Shown here: piece by piece, positions 1-10,870 of the stretch | How the letters are laid out: each line of letters opens with the position of its first letter | Position numbering within the stretch: the stretch's first letter is position 1 | Origin: Isoetes taiwanensis | Taxonomy: Eukaryota; Streptophyta; Lycopodiopsida; Isoetales; Isoetaceae | Direction of reading: 5' to 3' | Length of the DNA: 64,000 bases | Assembly: GCA_021234155.1 (NCBI GenBank) | Contig: JAJEKV010000392.1 | Span: 126,001 to 190,000 of the forward strand | The notes under the pieces: generated by a model | What the model was told of the DNA's origin: nothing | The model's input: the letters and a program-made list of their open reading frames with translations, nothing else | Database searches by the model: none | Translations under genes and position numbers: made by a program

Positions 1-556
1 GAGAGCTTTTAGTACTAAGTTGTAAGTTTTATAGAAAGTAAGAACTTTTGAGAAGAAGCAGAAAATCTTGACCATATAAAGTCAAAAGCCAATATATAGG
101 CTTTAATTTGTTTATTAAAGATGGGCTATAGGCCACAAAATAGTTCGAAGTTTTAACTCCGAAAAGCAATGAAGTTGTAGCTTGAAGGATTAGATGGAAT
201 TTGATCCTTTTGTTGCACAAGTGAAACCATAGGGACATGCAGATTTGATCTCTTTTAAGACTCGGACATTGCACAACACAATTGCAATCATCAAAGTGGT
301 CAATCCAGATTTCTTGAGGAAGGAAGCTACCCATTTTTTGATTCATAAGCTTTGTTCTCCCATTTGATTCTCCTATCACAAAAAGTTTTCTTGCGGAAGA
401 GAGACAACTATAATAATACTATTTGAAGCTAACAAATCCCATAGTTGGTTTGAGCAGTAATGTCATTTCTTCCCTTCTAGGAGAATGGGGTGGGAGGGAA
501 GAAAATAATCTGCTATACTTCCTTTTTCTAATAGGGATGGAATGTTGAAAGATTGA
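1..556. other. intergenic, nothing recognised
   Basis: AT-rich DNA. One minus-strand open frame of 116 codons (29-379) resembles no family I know and has no supporting context. I treat the stretch as non-coding. Confidence 0.5.
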
Positions 557-966
557 GGCCCTTTTTCCACAATAGTCGCAAAATACGACTGCTATATACC
601 ATATATGACACCATTTGTGACTCCAGGGCTAAAAATACGACACACAAATTGAATCTTTCTTTTTTCACTGCATGGTAGTCATAAAATACGACACCACTAA
701 AATACTAGTGGAAAACCATGAAAAAATAAGACACGTCTTATTTTTAGTTATATTTCAAATAAGACTAGGTGTCTTATTTTATGGCGGGAGAAATCTCCCG
801 GAATAAAATAAGACACCATTTACAATCCAAACCTATCCCGAACCTAAATAAGACATGTCTTATTTTCATAGTGGAAAAGTGAATTTTTTTTAAGACAATA
901 GGTGGCCAAACATCATTTGATAAAATATGTGACTTTTAGAAATAAGACTATCGTGGAAAAAGAGCC
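557..966. mobile_element. Harbinger/Tourist-like MITE
   Basis: The ends form an imperfect terminal inverted repeat of about 21 bp: GGCCCTTTTTCCACAATAG at the left, and the reverse complement of GGCTCTTTTTCCACGATAG at the right. Each end is flanked by the trinucleotide TGA (554-556 and 967-969), which reads as a 3-bp target-site duplication. A 3-bp duplication with GG-starting inverted repeats fits the PIF/Harbinger superfamily, although TAA/TTA is the usual target. The 410-bp body has no coding capacity. It is full of the short motif AATAAGAC in both orientations, giving several nested hairpins (724-875). Confidence 0.6.
724..875. repeat. nested palindromes inside the MITE
   Basis: The motif AAAATAAGACAC and its complement alternate. 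One palindrome sits at about 725-747. A larger hairpin spans about 763-815, with arms GGTGTCTTATTTTAT and its complement around a GGGAGAAATCTCCC core. A third pair lies at about 853-873. Confidence 0.6.
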
Positions 967-984
967 TGAGAGAGTGGAAAAATT

Positions 985-1500
985 GACTAATTTCAGTGTC
1001 CATTCCATAAAGATCTGCATGGAGATATGGCTCCTTCAACTAGAGGAGATCATGCATGCAAAAATTTTAGGCACTAGTATCTGTGCGTTTGAATATTGAT
1101 GATCATTGATGCGGAATTTATCCTCTAATTCAAAGAGATAAGGATCATGAGGAATTCATGGATGACTTTGTAACATCGTGTTATTTATAGACGATGCCTA
1201 ATTCTTACCATATTATCTTGAAATGGAGTAGGTTAGGCTATTCGACATGTAAAATGAACTAGTTTCCAAGTTGTCACACATGGGATGGCCCTTCTGTTTA
1301 AACAAGAGAAGAGATAAATGCCAAGAAGAATGCTTTTGTTGCTAGGGACTTTATAGCCTGATTAATTTGACTTTGGATGTTGATATTGATATCCAACGAC
1401 TTTAATCAACCATACCATTTTTCAGACTTAATAACCACACAATGAAGCTTCCTATCATAGTCAAAATGATTGATACATAGAGATATGGTCTTTCAAACTA
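985..1500. repeat. dispersed repeat, copy 1 (inverted to 35,870-36,330)
   Basis: Read on the opposite strand, this stretch matches 35,870-36,330. Both have the same order of words around a GGAGTAGGTTA-type segment, a CTTTATAGC segment and a CATGCATGCAAAATTTT segment. The copies have diverged by many substitutions and small indels. No coding domain is recognisable, so the class of the element is unknown. Confidence 0.6.
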
Positions 1501-2095
1501 TAGACAAGTCTAAGTCTAAAAAGAAACTTTTTTGGCGAAGAAAATTTCCTTAGTTTTATTCCAACATGGTGCACATTGGAATAACGACTTTGTCTTTCAA
1601 ATTATAGACAAGGCTAAGCTTAAAAAAAAAATTCTTGAGGATCAAAATTCCTTAGTTATGTACAAGTTTATTCGCTTTCTTATGAAGCAAACAATTTTGG
1701 CTAATACTATGAATATACTTGTAGGCACTTCAATCTCTCTTGCTTGTACTTGATGATACCAGTAAGAAGATGACTCATTGCAAATGCATGTAACATGCTA
1801 GAACATTGCACCATGAGCAGCCCATGGTTTGTTCGATTGTGTCATATGAACTAGGGAGGCTCATTAACATTGCTATAGCATAACTTCATCCCCAATCTCA
1901 TGCTGTAATGTAGCTAATTGGTTTGCTAACCCCTCCATCTTTGAGATCTGTTCAGTTGGTTCATCACCGTTCTTCATTCTTGCGCCAAAGAAGCTTCGCC
2001 ACATGAACAATTTCTGAGATGTGTTTTTGCAGTTTGAATGTCTCCTTCAAACTATCCCATCCCTTTTTCGTGAATACAGAGTGCACAACAAGATA
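1501..2095. other. intergenic with a short direct repeat
   Basis: A stretch of about 60 bp at 1,492-1,556 (TTTCAAACTATAGACAAG...) is repeated imperfectly at 1,594-1,656. Nothing else was recognised. Confidence 0.5.
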
Positions 2096-2281
2096 TGGTG
2101 GGAATATGTGCTTGGGTTTTGTATTGAATGAATTAACAAAAAGATTACAATAGACAGATATATATGCATTGGACAAATGCATGGAGGGGACCCGTTACTT
2201 CTTGTGCCTCTTTGACACGTCAGCAGAGATGGGCTGACAGGCAGATAGCGCTGCCGCTCCGCTGCCGCTAAACTTCTAACA
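2096..2281 (-). mobile_element. Copia 3' LTR remnant
   Basis: On the minus strand the block opens with TGTTAGAAG directly after a polypurine tract, and contains a TATA-like GCATATATATC segment. This is the arrangement expected of a Copia 3' LTR. The outer end is not fixed; I place it near a TG/CA boundary at 2,096-2,099. No partner LTR is visible, so this is a decayed element end. Confidence 0.5.
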
Positions 2282-2291
2282 CTCCCCTATC
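2282..2291 (-). other. polypurine tract of the Copia remnant
   Basis: GATAGGGGAG on the minus strand, immediately before the LTR start TGTTAG. This is the normal plus-strand primer site of an LTR retrotransposon. Confidence 0.55.
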
Positions 2292-2370
2292 AGCTACGGC
2301 TGTCTTCTGGATATATCTTCAATTGCTCACGAAAACTTTCTAACTTATCTCGAGAGAGTGACTTTGTCAG
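2290..2370 (-). pseudogene. Copia polyprotein C-terminus (after RNase H)
   Basis: The minus-strand translation reads LTKSLSRDKLESFREQL followed by KIYPEDSRS and a stop. LTK-L-R-K-F--L is the classic last segment of plant Copia Pol, just after the RNase H domain (usually ADILTKPL). The stop lies next to the polypurine tract and LTR, as expected. Upstream of LTK the similarity is lost within a few codons, so only the last 26 residues or so survive. Confidence 0.65.
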
Positions 2371-2745
2371 CAGAGAGAAGGGAGCAGGGAATTGGTGAGC
2401 AAATTGAATCATGTGCTTCAACCAGACCAAAACCCAATGATTCAATGCAGGTTCCAAATCAATGAACCAAAACCCCGATTCAAACTAGTGATTCAAACCC
2501 TGATTTAAATTAGCAGAAGCAATAAGGAAAATTAAACCAGATTTCCTCCAGATTTGAACTTAAACAAGAAAACCGAAAGCCCACGCGCCATGCATGGAGC
2601 TTCAGACAAGCCGGATCTGCAACCGCACATTGCAGACCATAGGAAAATCGAAGGCAATTCGACGGCCATAAGATTTTTGAATATATTTTGAATAACTTTC
2701 AACCCCTTTAGATGCCTTTAAGGATAGTTGGAAAACCTAACTGCA
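2371..2745. other. intergenic
   Basis: Contains repeated short words such as GATTCAAAC/TGATTCAA (2,405-2,520). No gene is recognisable. It may be decayed interior of the adjacent Copia element. Confidence 0.4.
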
Positions 2746-2754
2746 TTCTAACTT

Positions 2755-2985
2755 AATTTGGCACAAAAGAAGTGGAGATGAATAAATGATAATTAATTTT
2801 TTTGCAAAATGCTGGGAATCTGTACTTATAAAACAATGTCGTTTGGAGGAAAATAACATCATTTGTCCAATGCAGTATAGCTGGGGCATTGAACTTCCTC
2901 AAAATGGTCATTTGTGGGGTTCCATAGCCACAAAGCTTTTACGTATTTTCAAATGCAACCTTGTAAAGGAGAAATAGGTAAGATA
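2755..2985 (+). repeat. dispersed repeat, second copy at 38,275-38,480
   Basis: Same-orientation similarity to 38,275-38,480. Shared words include CATTTGTCCAATGCAGT, TGTGGGGTTCCATAG and ATTTTCAAATGCA. The later copy runs towards LINE-like sequence at 39.1 kb, so this may be a LINE-derived segment. That link is inference. Confidence 0.6.
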
Positions 2986-3081
2986 TGATGCAGTATATGT
3001 ATACTTTATCTTGGTAATGTTGGCACTTTGGATGTTACTTTGACCTGTATAGCTTATTATTATGGATGATGAAGAATGCCA

Positions 3082-3109
3082 CGGTTCTATTGCGATAGCA
3101 ATAGAACCG
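3082..3109. repeat. perfect 12-bp-arm hairpin
   Basis: CGGTTCTATTGC, loop GATA, then GCAATAGAACCG. The same hairpin is found at 8,624-8,651. In the third family copy at 45,784 a deletion of about 36 bp has removed it. Confidence 0.9.
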
Positions 3110-3146
3110 ACATTCCTTAGATGGGGACGTCTTACCTTGCATCTCC

Positions 3147-3154
3147 TATTTATA
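3147..3154 (+). promoter_or_regulatory. TATA-like box in the unit 1 head
   Basis: TATTTATA in CATCTCCTATTTATACTGCC. It is conserved at 8,699-8,706, and as TATTTATT at 45,818-45,825. Conservation between otherwise diverged copies suggests a Pol II promoter in the head. Transcription is not shown. Confidence 0.35.
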
Positions 3155-4479
3155 CTGCCTCCTTCCTCTTTTGCAATCATCGGCGTTCTCTTGAGCTCCT
3201 TTCCATTCTACTCATTTGGGCTCTACAAGTTTCTTCTATCCTATCCAAATTAGTGTCTGATTTCTGTTTTTTGAGCTTTGAGTGATCCGCACCTCTTTTG
3301 AACAATCATATTGAGCGATTATCTAGTTTAAGCAGTTCTAGTCACATCTGGAAGTCTGATTCTATTTGGTTTGAGCAGGGAGCTTGTATGCGGCGTTGGC
3401 TGGCTAAGCTCTGCCGGCTCCTTCTACATGTTGTTCGTTGTTCATGGAGTAGTTAACTTATTTCGGCAGAAATTTCTTGTGTAGTCACGGGATTTTAGGT
3501 TTTCTCGTTCTTCCTATTTTGACTTTGTTCTTTTCTAGCGGTGATTGTCTTGCGGGGAATCCACTTGAGGTCGTTGGGTTTTGGCGTTACGATCGACAAT
3601 GGCTTTACCTTGATGATTCTATCCTTTTTAACCGCCACACGTTTTCTTTTCACAAAATTTGGCGGTGGGTATCATGGATGTGTCCCCATCTTAGACTTCG
3701 CATCAAAGCGTTTTTTAAGCCAAGGATGTCTTGGTCACGGCTCCTCGGGTTCTTGTTTCATATTTCTGGGTTCTTTTTTATCAGGGATTCTTCAGTTTTT
3801 GGATATGTTGGTGGTGGCCCTAGTTTTCTTTTGCAGTAGGGACTCGATTTAGGCCTTGCTTGGCTTGCGTGGTCCTAGTTTTTCAGTTGCTTGTGGATGG
3901 CTCGATGGTTCCGTCTTCGTTTCTTAAGGGCCAAATCAGTTAGTCTCTTGGATTCGCAGTCTGTTCTCTGGATGATGGGCTTGTCGCAGGAGAGTCCTGG
4001 AGATCTCTAGGTTTGTTTTGCTTTTGATTGCTGGGTCCTCTTCTTTTATTCGGACCAGACCAACATCTTAGATGGTTTATCGGTCTTCATCCTCCGTGAT
4101 CGAACTCAAGTTTCGGTTCTGTTGTTTACTGCGGTAAAATTTCGTTTTTCAGATTGAGTCCAGGTTAAGAGAGTTTGACAGTTTTATACATTATGTTTTT
4201 GGGAAGCTATTCTTTTCAATGCTTTCAGTATGACTTATTGGATGAACCTAAAACCTCTCTTTGGAGAGGCTGGGATCTAATCCTTGAAGTCTAAAGCTAA
4301 AAGTCGAGGCTTAACTTGGATTATGTTGCGATCCTTGATCGTTTTGCAGGGATTCCGATTGCTGCCGCTACTCTCCTCAGGACGATCCTTTCCCTGTAAG
4401 TCAGTTTGTTTCTGTAAGTCGGTGCTCTTTTACCTTATATATTATTAACAATGTAAGATTTAAACACAATTTGGTGTGA

Positions 4480-4830
4480 TGTGTTGGATAGGTAGATGGT
4501 TTTCACTTTCGAGGTCATGGGTTCAAGTCACTTTGTATGCAATTTTTTGGATTCGATCGTTTGGGTCTATAGACGATTCATATTCAATTTTTGTCTGGCT
4601 CTCAATACATAGTCATGGATTTTTATATTCAGTTTTATCTTCATATTCAGTTTTATCTGACTCTCAATACTTTATTTTACATGGTCATGGGTTCAAGTCT
4701 CTCAATACATAAAATTTTTGGATTCCATTAGACCATTTTTCGGAGTCATTTGTTTGGGGTTTCTCTTCATGGGTCCACGACTCTCAATATACAATTGTTA
4801 GATTCAAGTTTTTCAGTAGATATTTTTTCT
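4480..4830 (+). repeat. degenerate tandem repeat with CATGGGTTCAAGTC
   Basis: The words CATGGGTTCAAGTC, CTCAATACAT and TTTTTGGATTC recur at about 4,520, 4,610, 4,690 and 4,770, giving degenerate units of roughly 70-95 bp. GGGTTCAAGTC resembles a tRNA B-box, but there is no cloverleaf around it. Confidence 0.4.
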
Positions 4831-7800
4831 AGCTCGTTTGTTTGGGGTAATTTTTTGGTTGTATGGCTAGTTATGAATACATGGTTGCACGAAATTTTGT
4901 CTTTCCTTCATGTTTGTTTAGAGGCACACTAGTGGTTATTGTTGAGTAGACATGAGCCGAACCAATTTCCATTTAGTTGGCCCCTTTTGTTTTGTTGCTA
5001 TAGGGACACATATGGGTATTAGTTAATTGGACTTTTCATTTATGGAGACTTAGGTTGTTCATTTTTTGTCTTTTATCTTTTTGCATTGGTTTTGTATGTA
5101 ACGTGGTTTTTGTTGTTTTTTAGCCAGATCTCTCTCTCTCTCCTTTTTGCTTGCCCGTAGTATGTCTTATGAGATGTCATTTTTGCCCATTTCGTGTAAG
5201 GTTTGGTCCTATTTTGTTTTGGATCATTTCATCCAGATGGGCATATTTATGTTTTGTTTGAAACAAGATCTCAAGTTGTTCATGTCGAGATGCTACAGTT
5301 TCTACCTTTGAGGAGCCTTGCTACAATGAACATAGGGTTCGCAGATAATTGAGCATGGTGTTTTTTCTAGTACCCAAGTTATCATACAGGAGGGTTATCA
5401 AGTTCCTTGGAGATGGTTATGCCGTTAATTCCATTAGGGTAAGTACGTCATGATTCCGTTGCTCTTTTTTCATGGGTATCATAGGTGTCTTTATGGGCTT
5501 TTATTGTGCTTTTTCTCCGCTTCTATCATAGGTTGTTTATACTTGCTTCTATAGTGCACATGGCATGAGAATAGATCTATACATGAGGTTTTGTATTCAC
5601 GATGCATCTTGAGTTTTTGACTCAAATAGTCCTCATTGTTTTTGGCTTTTCAGGAGCCATAGAACATTTTTTGCCTTTTTCATCAGGTAGTGTTGATGTT
5701 TGCACTTTCTATCACTGACATCATGCAGGCAGGCTCTTTCTATCATGTCTTTCCCTACACTTAACGGCTTAATATCAGGCATGTACGACTTTTTGACAAC
5801 GATTATAGTACCTAGTTTTCATTGGGCCATTATTTGGGGCGGTTTTCATGATTTTCATCTGATGCACATCTTGTTTCTTTTCTTCATCGGTGTTGACCCC
5901 TCACCTTACTTCCTTTCTCAGACTTGTTTTCTTTTTGTATAGCTTCTTGGTTGCACACGACATCTTGAGATTTTTTAGGGTGTTTTCTTCTGAGTAGTTT
6001 TCATTTAATGCACATCCTGTGATTTTTTAGGGTGTTTCATCTGAGTAGTTTTCAATTAATGCACATTCTTGAATTCTTTTTGGCACATCTTTATTATCAT
6101 ATGCATTTTGGTTCTAGTCTTTTTGGTTCCTTCTTTATTTCCTTTCTAGTTTACGTGTTTATAGTAGGATATATGCTTTCTTCTACATGTATTTGTTTCC
6201 CTCATTGTTATTCAAAATTCTTCTTGGGCATGCGCATTTTCATTAAAATCATATGCCTTTCATTTTATGGATCGATCTCACTTCACCTATGGGGACTGCT
6301 TGAGAGTGGACATTTTGCATTTGTTCTGAGATTGGGCATGTATATCGACATGTATGCTAATGATCTTATTTTGATTTTATGTGCATTTATAGTTTTTCCC
6401 ATATGCATTTTCTTTGGTTTCTCGAATTGTTAGTAGGACATGGTTGTCTTGCCCCTTGCCTAGATGCTTGATTCATGTTTCTAAAGTGTCCATCCACTTA
6501 CAATGTTTGATTCTCTTAGTTTCTTTCCATTTTGCTCATTATTTCTATCTGTTTGAGGTCAATGGTAAATTTATTTCGGTTTTAAAGGAGGTGTCTGTAT
6601 TTTCTCATGGTCTTTTCAGTTGTCTCTTTTATGCATGTGCACGCTCTTCATAGTTCCTTATGTGTATGGATGCCTTTGTACTCATTTTACTCAATTTGGC
6701 TATTAGCCCTGTTAGTCTCTTTAGTCTCTTTTGCCTCACGAGTTTCAACTTTCTATTTTGTTTTTATATGCTCTTCATATATCACATTTTTCCCTTTGGT
6801 TGTTTGTTATTCATATCACATTTCCCTTATTTGACCCATTTGTTTAGTTTACTCATCGATTTTTATCTATTCATTTCGTTTTACTTGCTATGTCATGTCC
6901 ATTGTTATTGAGTTTTTATACATTTCATTGATATCTTGGTTTGCGTATTGCTTCATAATGGCATGTTCACATGTTACGCGTATTTATATTGCTCGGCATT
7001 TTTTTTTTTCGGTCTATGATATGGTTATCTTGCTCCTTGGCTTCTTTTCGTGTTGATTTTCATTTTTATAGTTTTAGTTCTTCATGCTTGCTCAATTCTT
7101 AGACCTTGTTGCTTCAGTTGCCATATATCACCTTTGTTGAGATCCTCCTTTCTTCGATGTTCCTCGTATATAGTGGGCCTCTCCTCTTTTTTCTCCACCT
7201 CCGGTTCTCATTTCACTAGTTGTCCATGGTTCTTACTCTTGTATATGGATGCCACTTTTTCTTCCTCTTTTCGATTATCTTCTTAGTTCATTATTCCATA
7301 TGATTTCTTTTGTCTTAGTTGCACCCATAGTTCATTTATTTCTTCCATTTTGTTCTTCTGGGTTCTTTTTAGTCTATTGGTTCTTTTTCCCTTTTAATTC
7401 ATGGATCCTGTTAACTCCTATCATCTTTCTTCTATTTTCATATTTGTTCCATTTATCCTTCTCATCGGATTTGCTCCATGGTCACTTGGTATCCCTCGTT
7501 TTATTTACTCTATCTCTTGGCGCATTGTGCTACATTCATTTCGTTCTCATTGTGTTCTTTAGTCCATGGTTCTTGTTCGCTCCATTTGTCAGTTCATTCA
7601 ATTTACTAGGCTAGGTCTTTTTAAATGCGTGTTCCATCCGGTTCATATAGCCCTTTGCTTTGGTTGTTTGTCTATTTTTATGGTCAAATTTTCTTGCACC
7701 TCTGTTGCATTCTTTTTCATACATCCATGAGTCTTCTTTTGTTTCCATTTTCCTCCAATTGCTCCAATTATTTCTCATTTCCTTTCCTGTCTATGTTTAT

Positions 7801-8581
7801 AGTATTCTTGTGCATCTCATTGGCTCCATATTTTATTCAGTTCTCTTGATCGTTTTCTTGCTCCATTCTACTTGGTGTGTGCTACAATCTTCTTTCTACC
7901 TTTTGCATCATTGGTTTCTATTTTCCTTTGGCATTTTCTTTACTGCTAATTCCAGTTGCTCCTTCTATTTTGTTTATCCTTTATCCCATTTGCATCATTG
8001 ATTTGTTCTCCATCTGCATCAATAACCTTTTGGCAAATGTCCCCTTGGATCCACGTTCTATGTTCATTCCATTTGCAGAGTTTGCGTCCAGTCTACCCCG
8101 CTTTGTGGGATCCTGTATCATATCTCCTATTTTGGTCCTTGTTATGCTGTATCTGCTTTACTCATTCTAGCTCTCCTGTTATAAGTGCTTTTTCTGAACA
8201 TAGATTGATGTCCTTTTTAATTCCTTCAATCCTGCTTTATCTTTCCCTCAACTTCTTTATATCCCTTAGTTCTTAGTACTTCACTGCCTTGTTCGTATTG
8301 GTCTTTTTCTATCAATCTTCGCTTCTCTCGTACTCGCCTCATTCGCCTTGTTTCTCTTTGCCCTTTTTCTGTTCATGTATCACATGTTTTGCCCTTTGCT
8401 CTGATTATTCTAGTTACTCTGTCAGCCATGCTTCGTTGTTTCTTCTTTCTTTGTCGCCTTTGCCGGATCTATTCTACTCATCCTAGATTTTGCCCATTCC
8501 TTCTTTGATTTCACTTTTTTGCCCTAATTTCTTTAGTCATCCTAGTTGCTCCATTCTTTTTTAGTTAGATTCCTCTTCTAT

Positions 8582-8619
8582 CGGCCACTTGATTGTATCA
8601 TAGGACCCATCCTAGGAAT
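8582..8619 (+). repeat. 38-bp end motif, copy 1
   Basis: Starts CGGCCACTTGATTG and ends CCATCCTAGGAAT. Four copies occur in the window (8,582; 10,871; 45,747; 46,756) with two or fewer mismatches. Two sit directly before the TGCCACGG head. Two sit at the downstream ends of the units, after a shared GAGAACACCACTTCAC segment. Confidence 0.85.
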
Positions 8620-8992
8620 GCCACGGTTCTATTGCGATAGCAATAGAACCGACATTCCTTGGATGGGGACGTCTTACCTTGCATCTCCTATTTATACTGC
8701 CTCCTTCCTCTTTTGCAATCATCGGCGTTCTCTTGAGCTCCTTTCCATTCTACTCATTTGGGCTCTACAAGTTTCCCCCCCCTCCCTCTTATCATATTGG
8801 AGCTTGTTGGTCATATCTATATTCGATTTTTCGTTTTCTCATTTTATGGTTCATTGTTCTTGCTTATCGGGTCGCCCTGCAGTCTCCAATATCTTCTATT
8901 CGTTCTATATGTCTTTGATAGTGCATTTGTTCTTATTTTTCATTTGTTCTCGTGGAGAGTAGTCTTTGAGACATACTTATCATTTCATTCTT

Positions 8993-9175
8993 CCTCGGCG
9001 TGGCATTATAGCCTCCGAGGCATAATTCTTTTTCATTTTCTCTCGGTGTGGTAATGTAGCCTCCGAGGCAGCACTAATCGAATGTTTTTCCCGCGATGGT
9101 CATTCCAGCGGGGCCGGTTTTCGATTGGTGAATTTGTTGTTATTTCTTTCTCGGCGTGGCCTTGGAGCCTCGAGG
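8993..9175 (+). repeat. three recurring hairpin motifs (cluster 1)
   Basis: The motif YTCGGYGTGGYNNTGNAGCC followed by TCCGAGG appears at 8,993-9,020, 9,043-9,068 and 9,151-9,175. The outer letters CCTCGG and CCGAGG can pair. Between the second and third lies CCCGC...GCGGG (about 9,089-9,113). Confidence 0.7.
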
Positions 9176-9750
9176 TCTTACTATGTCGTCGATTCGCGTA
9201 GCGACCGCATTCTTGCTCAAGGCGAGCATGCATGCATTGCATGTCGCGTATACATGCACATCGCATGTCGTTTTTGAGCCGCTCTTAGGTTGGGCATTTG
9301 CTACTTATTGCGAATTCTTCATCGGCGTTTCGCCAGGCGCTTCCTCTTCTCTCTCCCGATTACCTTATTCTCTTTGAATTGTTTCAGGCGGGGAGGGGCT
9401 TCTTCTGCCTGGTTTGGCCAATTTGGCGTTGCTTTCTTGCTTTGTCCTTTCAGGCCTTTAGCCTTCATCCTGTGACCTTAAGTCCTCGATCCTAGTTTGT
9501 TATGGAGTCCTTTGGTATTAAAGGCTTTGTTGGTTTCATGCGGTCGCGGTGCAAGAATGTCGTCGATTCGGCGTAGCGAATCGGCATTCTTTACTCAAGG
9601 CAGCATGCATCGATACATCGTCGCATGCATGCATCGCTTTATCGCGTTTGGGCCGCTCTTCGGTTGGGCATTTTGCTGCTTATTGCGGAATTCTTCATCG
9701 GCGTTTTCGCCGGGCTTCCTCTTCTCGGTAATACCTTATTCTCTTTGAAC
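9160..9750 (+). repeat. imperfect duplication of about 200 bp
   Basis: 9,180-9,380 and 9,555-9,750 share TGTCGTCGATTCG, GCATGCATGCAT, GCCGCTCTT.GGTTGGGCAT, ATTCTTCATCGGCGTTT and TACCTTATTCTCTTTGAA. The copies lie about 380 bp apart, in the same orientation, and differ by several indels. Confidence 0.7.
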
Positions 9751-9982
9751 CCACCCCCCCCTTTCTTTGTTTATTATATTTTGTACAAGTTACGTTTTCA
9801 TGTTTTTCCACCCGGTGGGTGATGCTTTTTTCCCCTTTGGGTGATGCTATTTCTGGTATGTTTTCGTTTGTTGTGTTGGTGATGTGCGGTGTATGGGTTG
9901 GTGGCGCCATCCGTTTGACTTCTCCATGCGGGGGTTTTGGGGGCGATTCTATACCTTACGTTTGTCTAAGCCCCTTGCGAAG

Positions 9983-10043
9983 GCTTATCACTAGGGTTTT
10001 CCTCGAAAACCGAAAAGGCTGGGTTTTTAATCCGGTGATAAGC
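9983..10043 (+). other. multibranch RNA-like fold shared with LINE 3' ends
   Basis: An outer stem GCTTATCAC / GTGATAAGC encloses a perfect hairpin GGTTTTC-CTC-GAAAACC and a GGGTTTTTAATCC segment. The same order of parts occurs near the LINE 3' ends at 17,248-17,297 and 45,569-45,623, with a different outer stem sequence in each. Confidence 0.55.
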
Positions 10044-10355
10044 TTTCGGCGGTACATCAACCACTCATCTATTAGCATTGTATTTTGTTTTTGGGGTCCA
10101 AATGATATAATTGGATTTTCCCTTTATTTTTCGTGGGTAGTTCATGTGTGCGGCTATCCCTTCATCCACCATTAGAAATCTGGCGAGATGAATGAGAAGC
10201 CTATCTATCGTAGGCTTTGTTGGTTTTCATGCGAGTCGCTGATTAAGAATATATATTTTTACAAGCATTAGTGCGCATTTTTGATTAAAGGTGACTAACT
10301 CCCTAACGGGTTATTTTCTTTTTCGGTCTTGACTCTATCATATTTATTGTTTTCT

Positions 10356-10486
10356 CTCGGCGTGGCGCCAGATTTGTAGCCTCGAGGCACACTAATCGGT
10401 TGTTTTTTTCCCGCGATGGTCTTTCCGCGGGACGGTTCCGATTATTAAATTTGTTGTTTCTTTCGGCGTGGCCCTAGAGCCTCGAG
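10356..10486 (+). repeat. two recurring hairpin motifs (cluster 2)
   Basis: Motif copies at 10,356-10,387 and 10,463-10,486. Between them is a CCCGCG...CGCGGG hairpin (about 10,411-10,432) whose stem is better paired than in cluster 1. Confidence 0.65.
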
Positions 10487-10870
10487 TCTTCTTGCCTATA
10501 GCATTTAACTCATTGGCCGGGTTATTTTCCTTTCAGCCTTGATTTTGCAGGATTGTTTAAGGTCTTGTGGTTGCCATAGTGCGTGGGGTCGTGCTTCAAC
10601 TATTTGCTTGGGTTTCCTCAAAAACCTAAGAAGGCGTGGTTCTTCTTCCCGATGAGGAGCGATCATCGAAGTCTTCTCACCTTTGCATCGACCAAGTGGC
10701 GGATAAAACCATCTTTTATGTTGTATTCTTGATTTCATCGGGGCTCTCGATTATTGTCTAGTTTCGGAGCATTTAAAGTTTATATTTCCAAATTTATCTA
10801 TCCCTAGTGAGGGATCCATTTGTACTCAATGTTTTTACAAAGCTCAATGAGAACACCACTTCACTTCGGC

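Larger units (their letters stand above)
3077..8618 (+). mobile_element. non-coding pyrimidine-rich repeat unit 1
   Basis: Begins with TGCCACGG, a perfect hairpin and a TATA-like box. This head of 157 bp is repeated almost identically at 8,619-8,775. The body (about 3.3-8.56 kb) is strongly T- and C-rich on the plus strand and holds no recognised domain. Its many short plus-strand frames encode F/S/L/Y-rich peptides only because of this composition. The unit ends in a 38-bp motif (8,582-8,619) that recurs at 10,871, 45,747 and 46,756. Whether 3,077-8,618 is one element or a truncated head plus unrelated T-rich DNA cannot be settled here. I see no reverse transcriptase, transposase, PBS or target-site duplication. 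Confidence 0.45.

Noticed and set aside
5700-8962. Many plus-strand frames encoding hydrophobic, membrane-like peptides.
   Set aside because: They arise from T/C-rich composition; they overlap in several frames, lack conserved motifs and are not flanked by gene signals.
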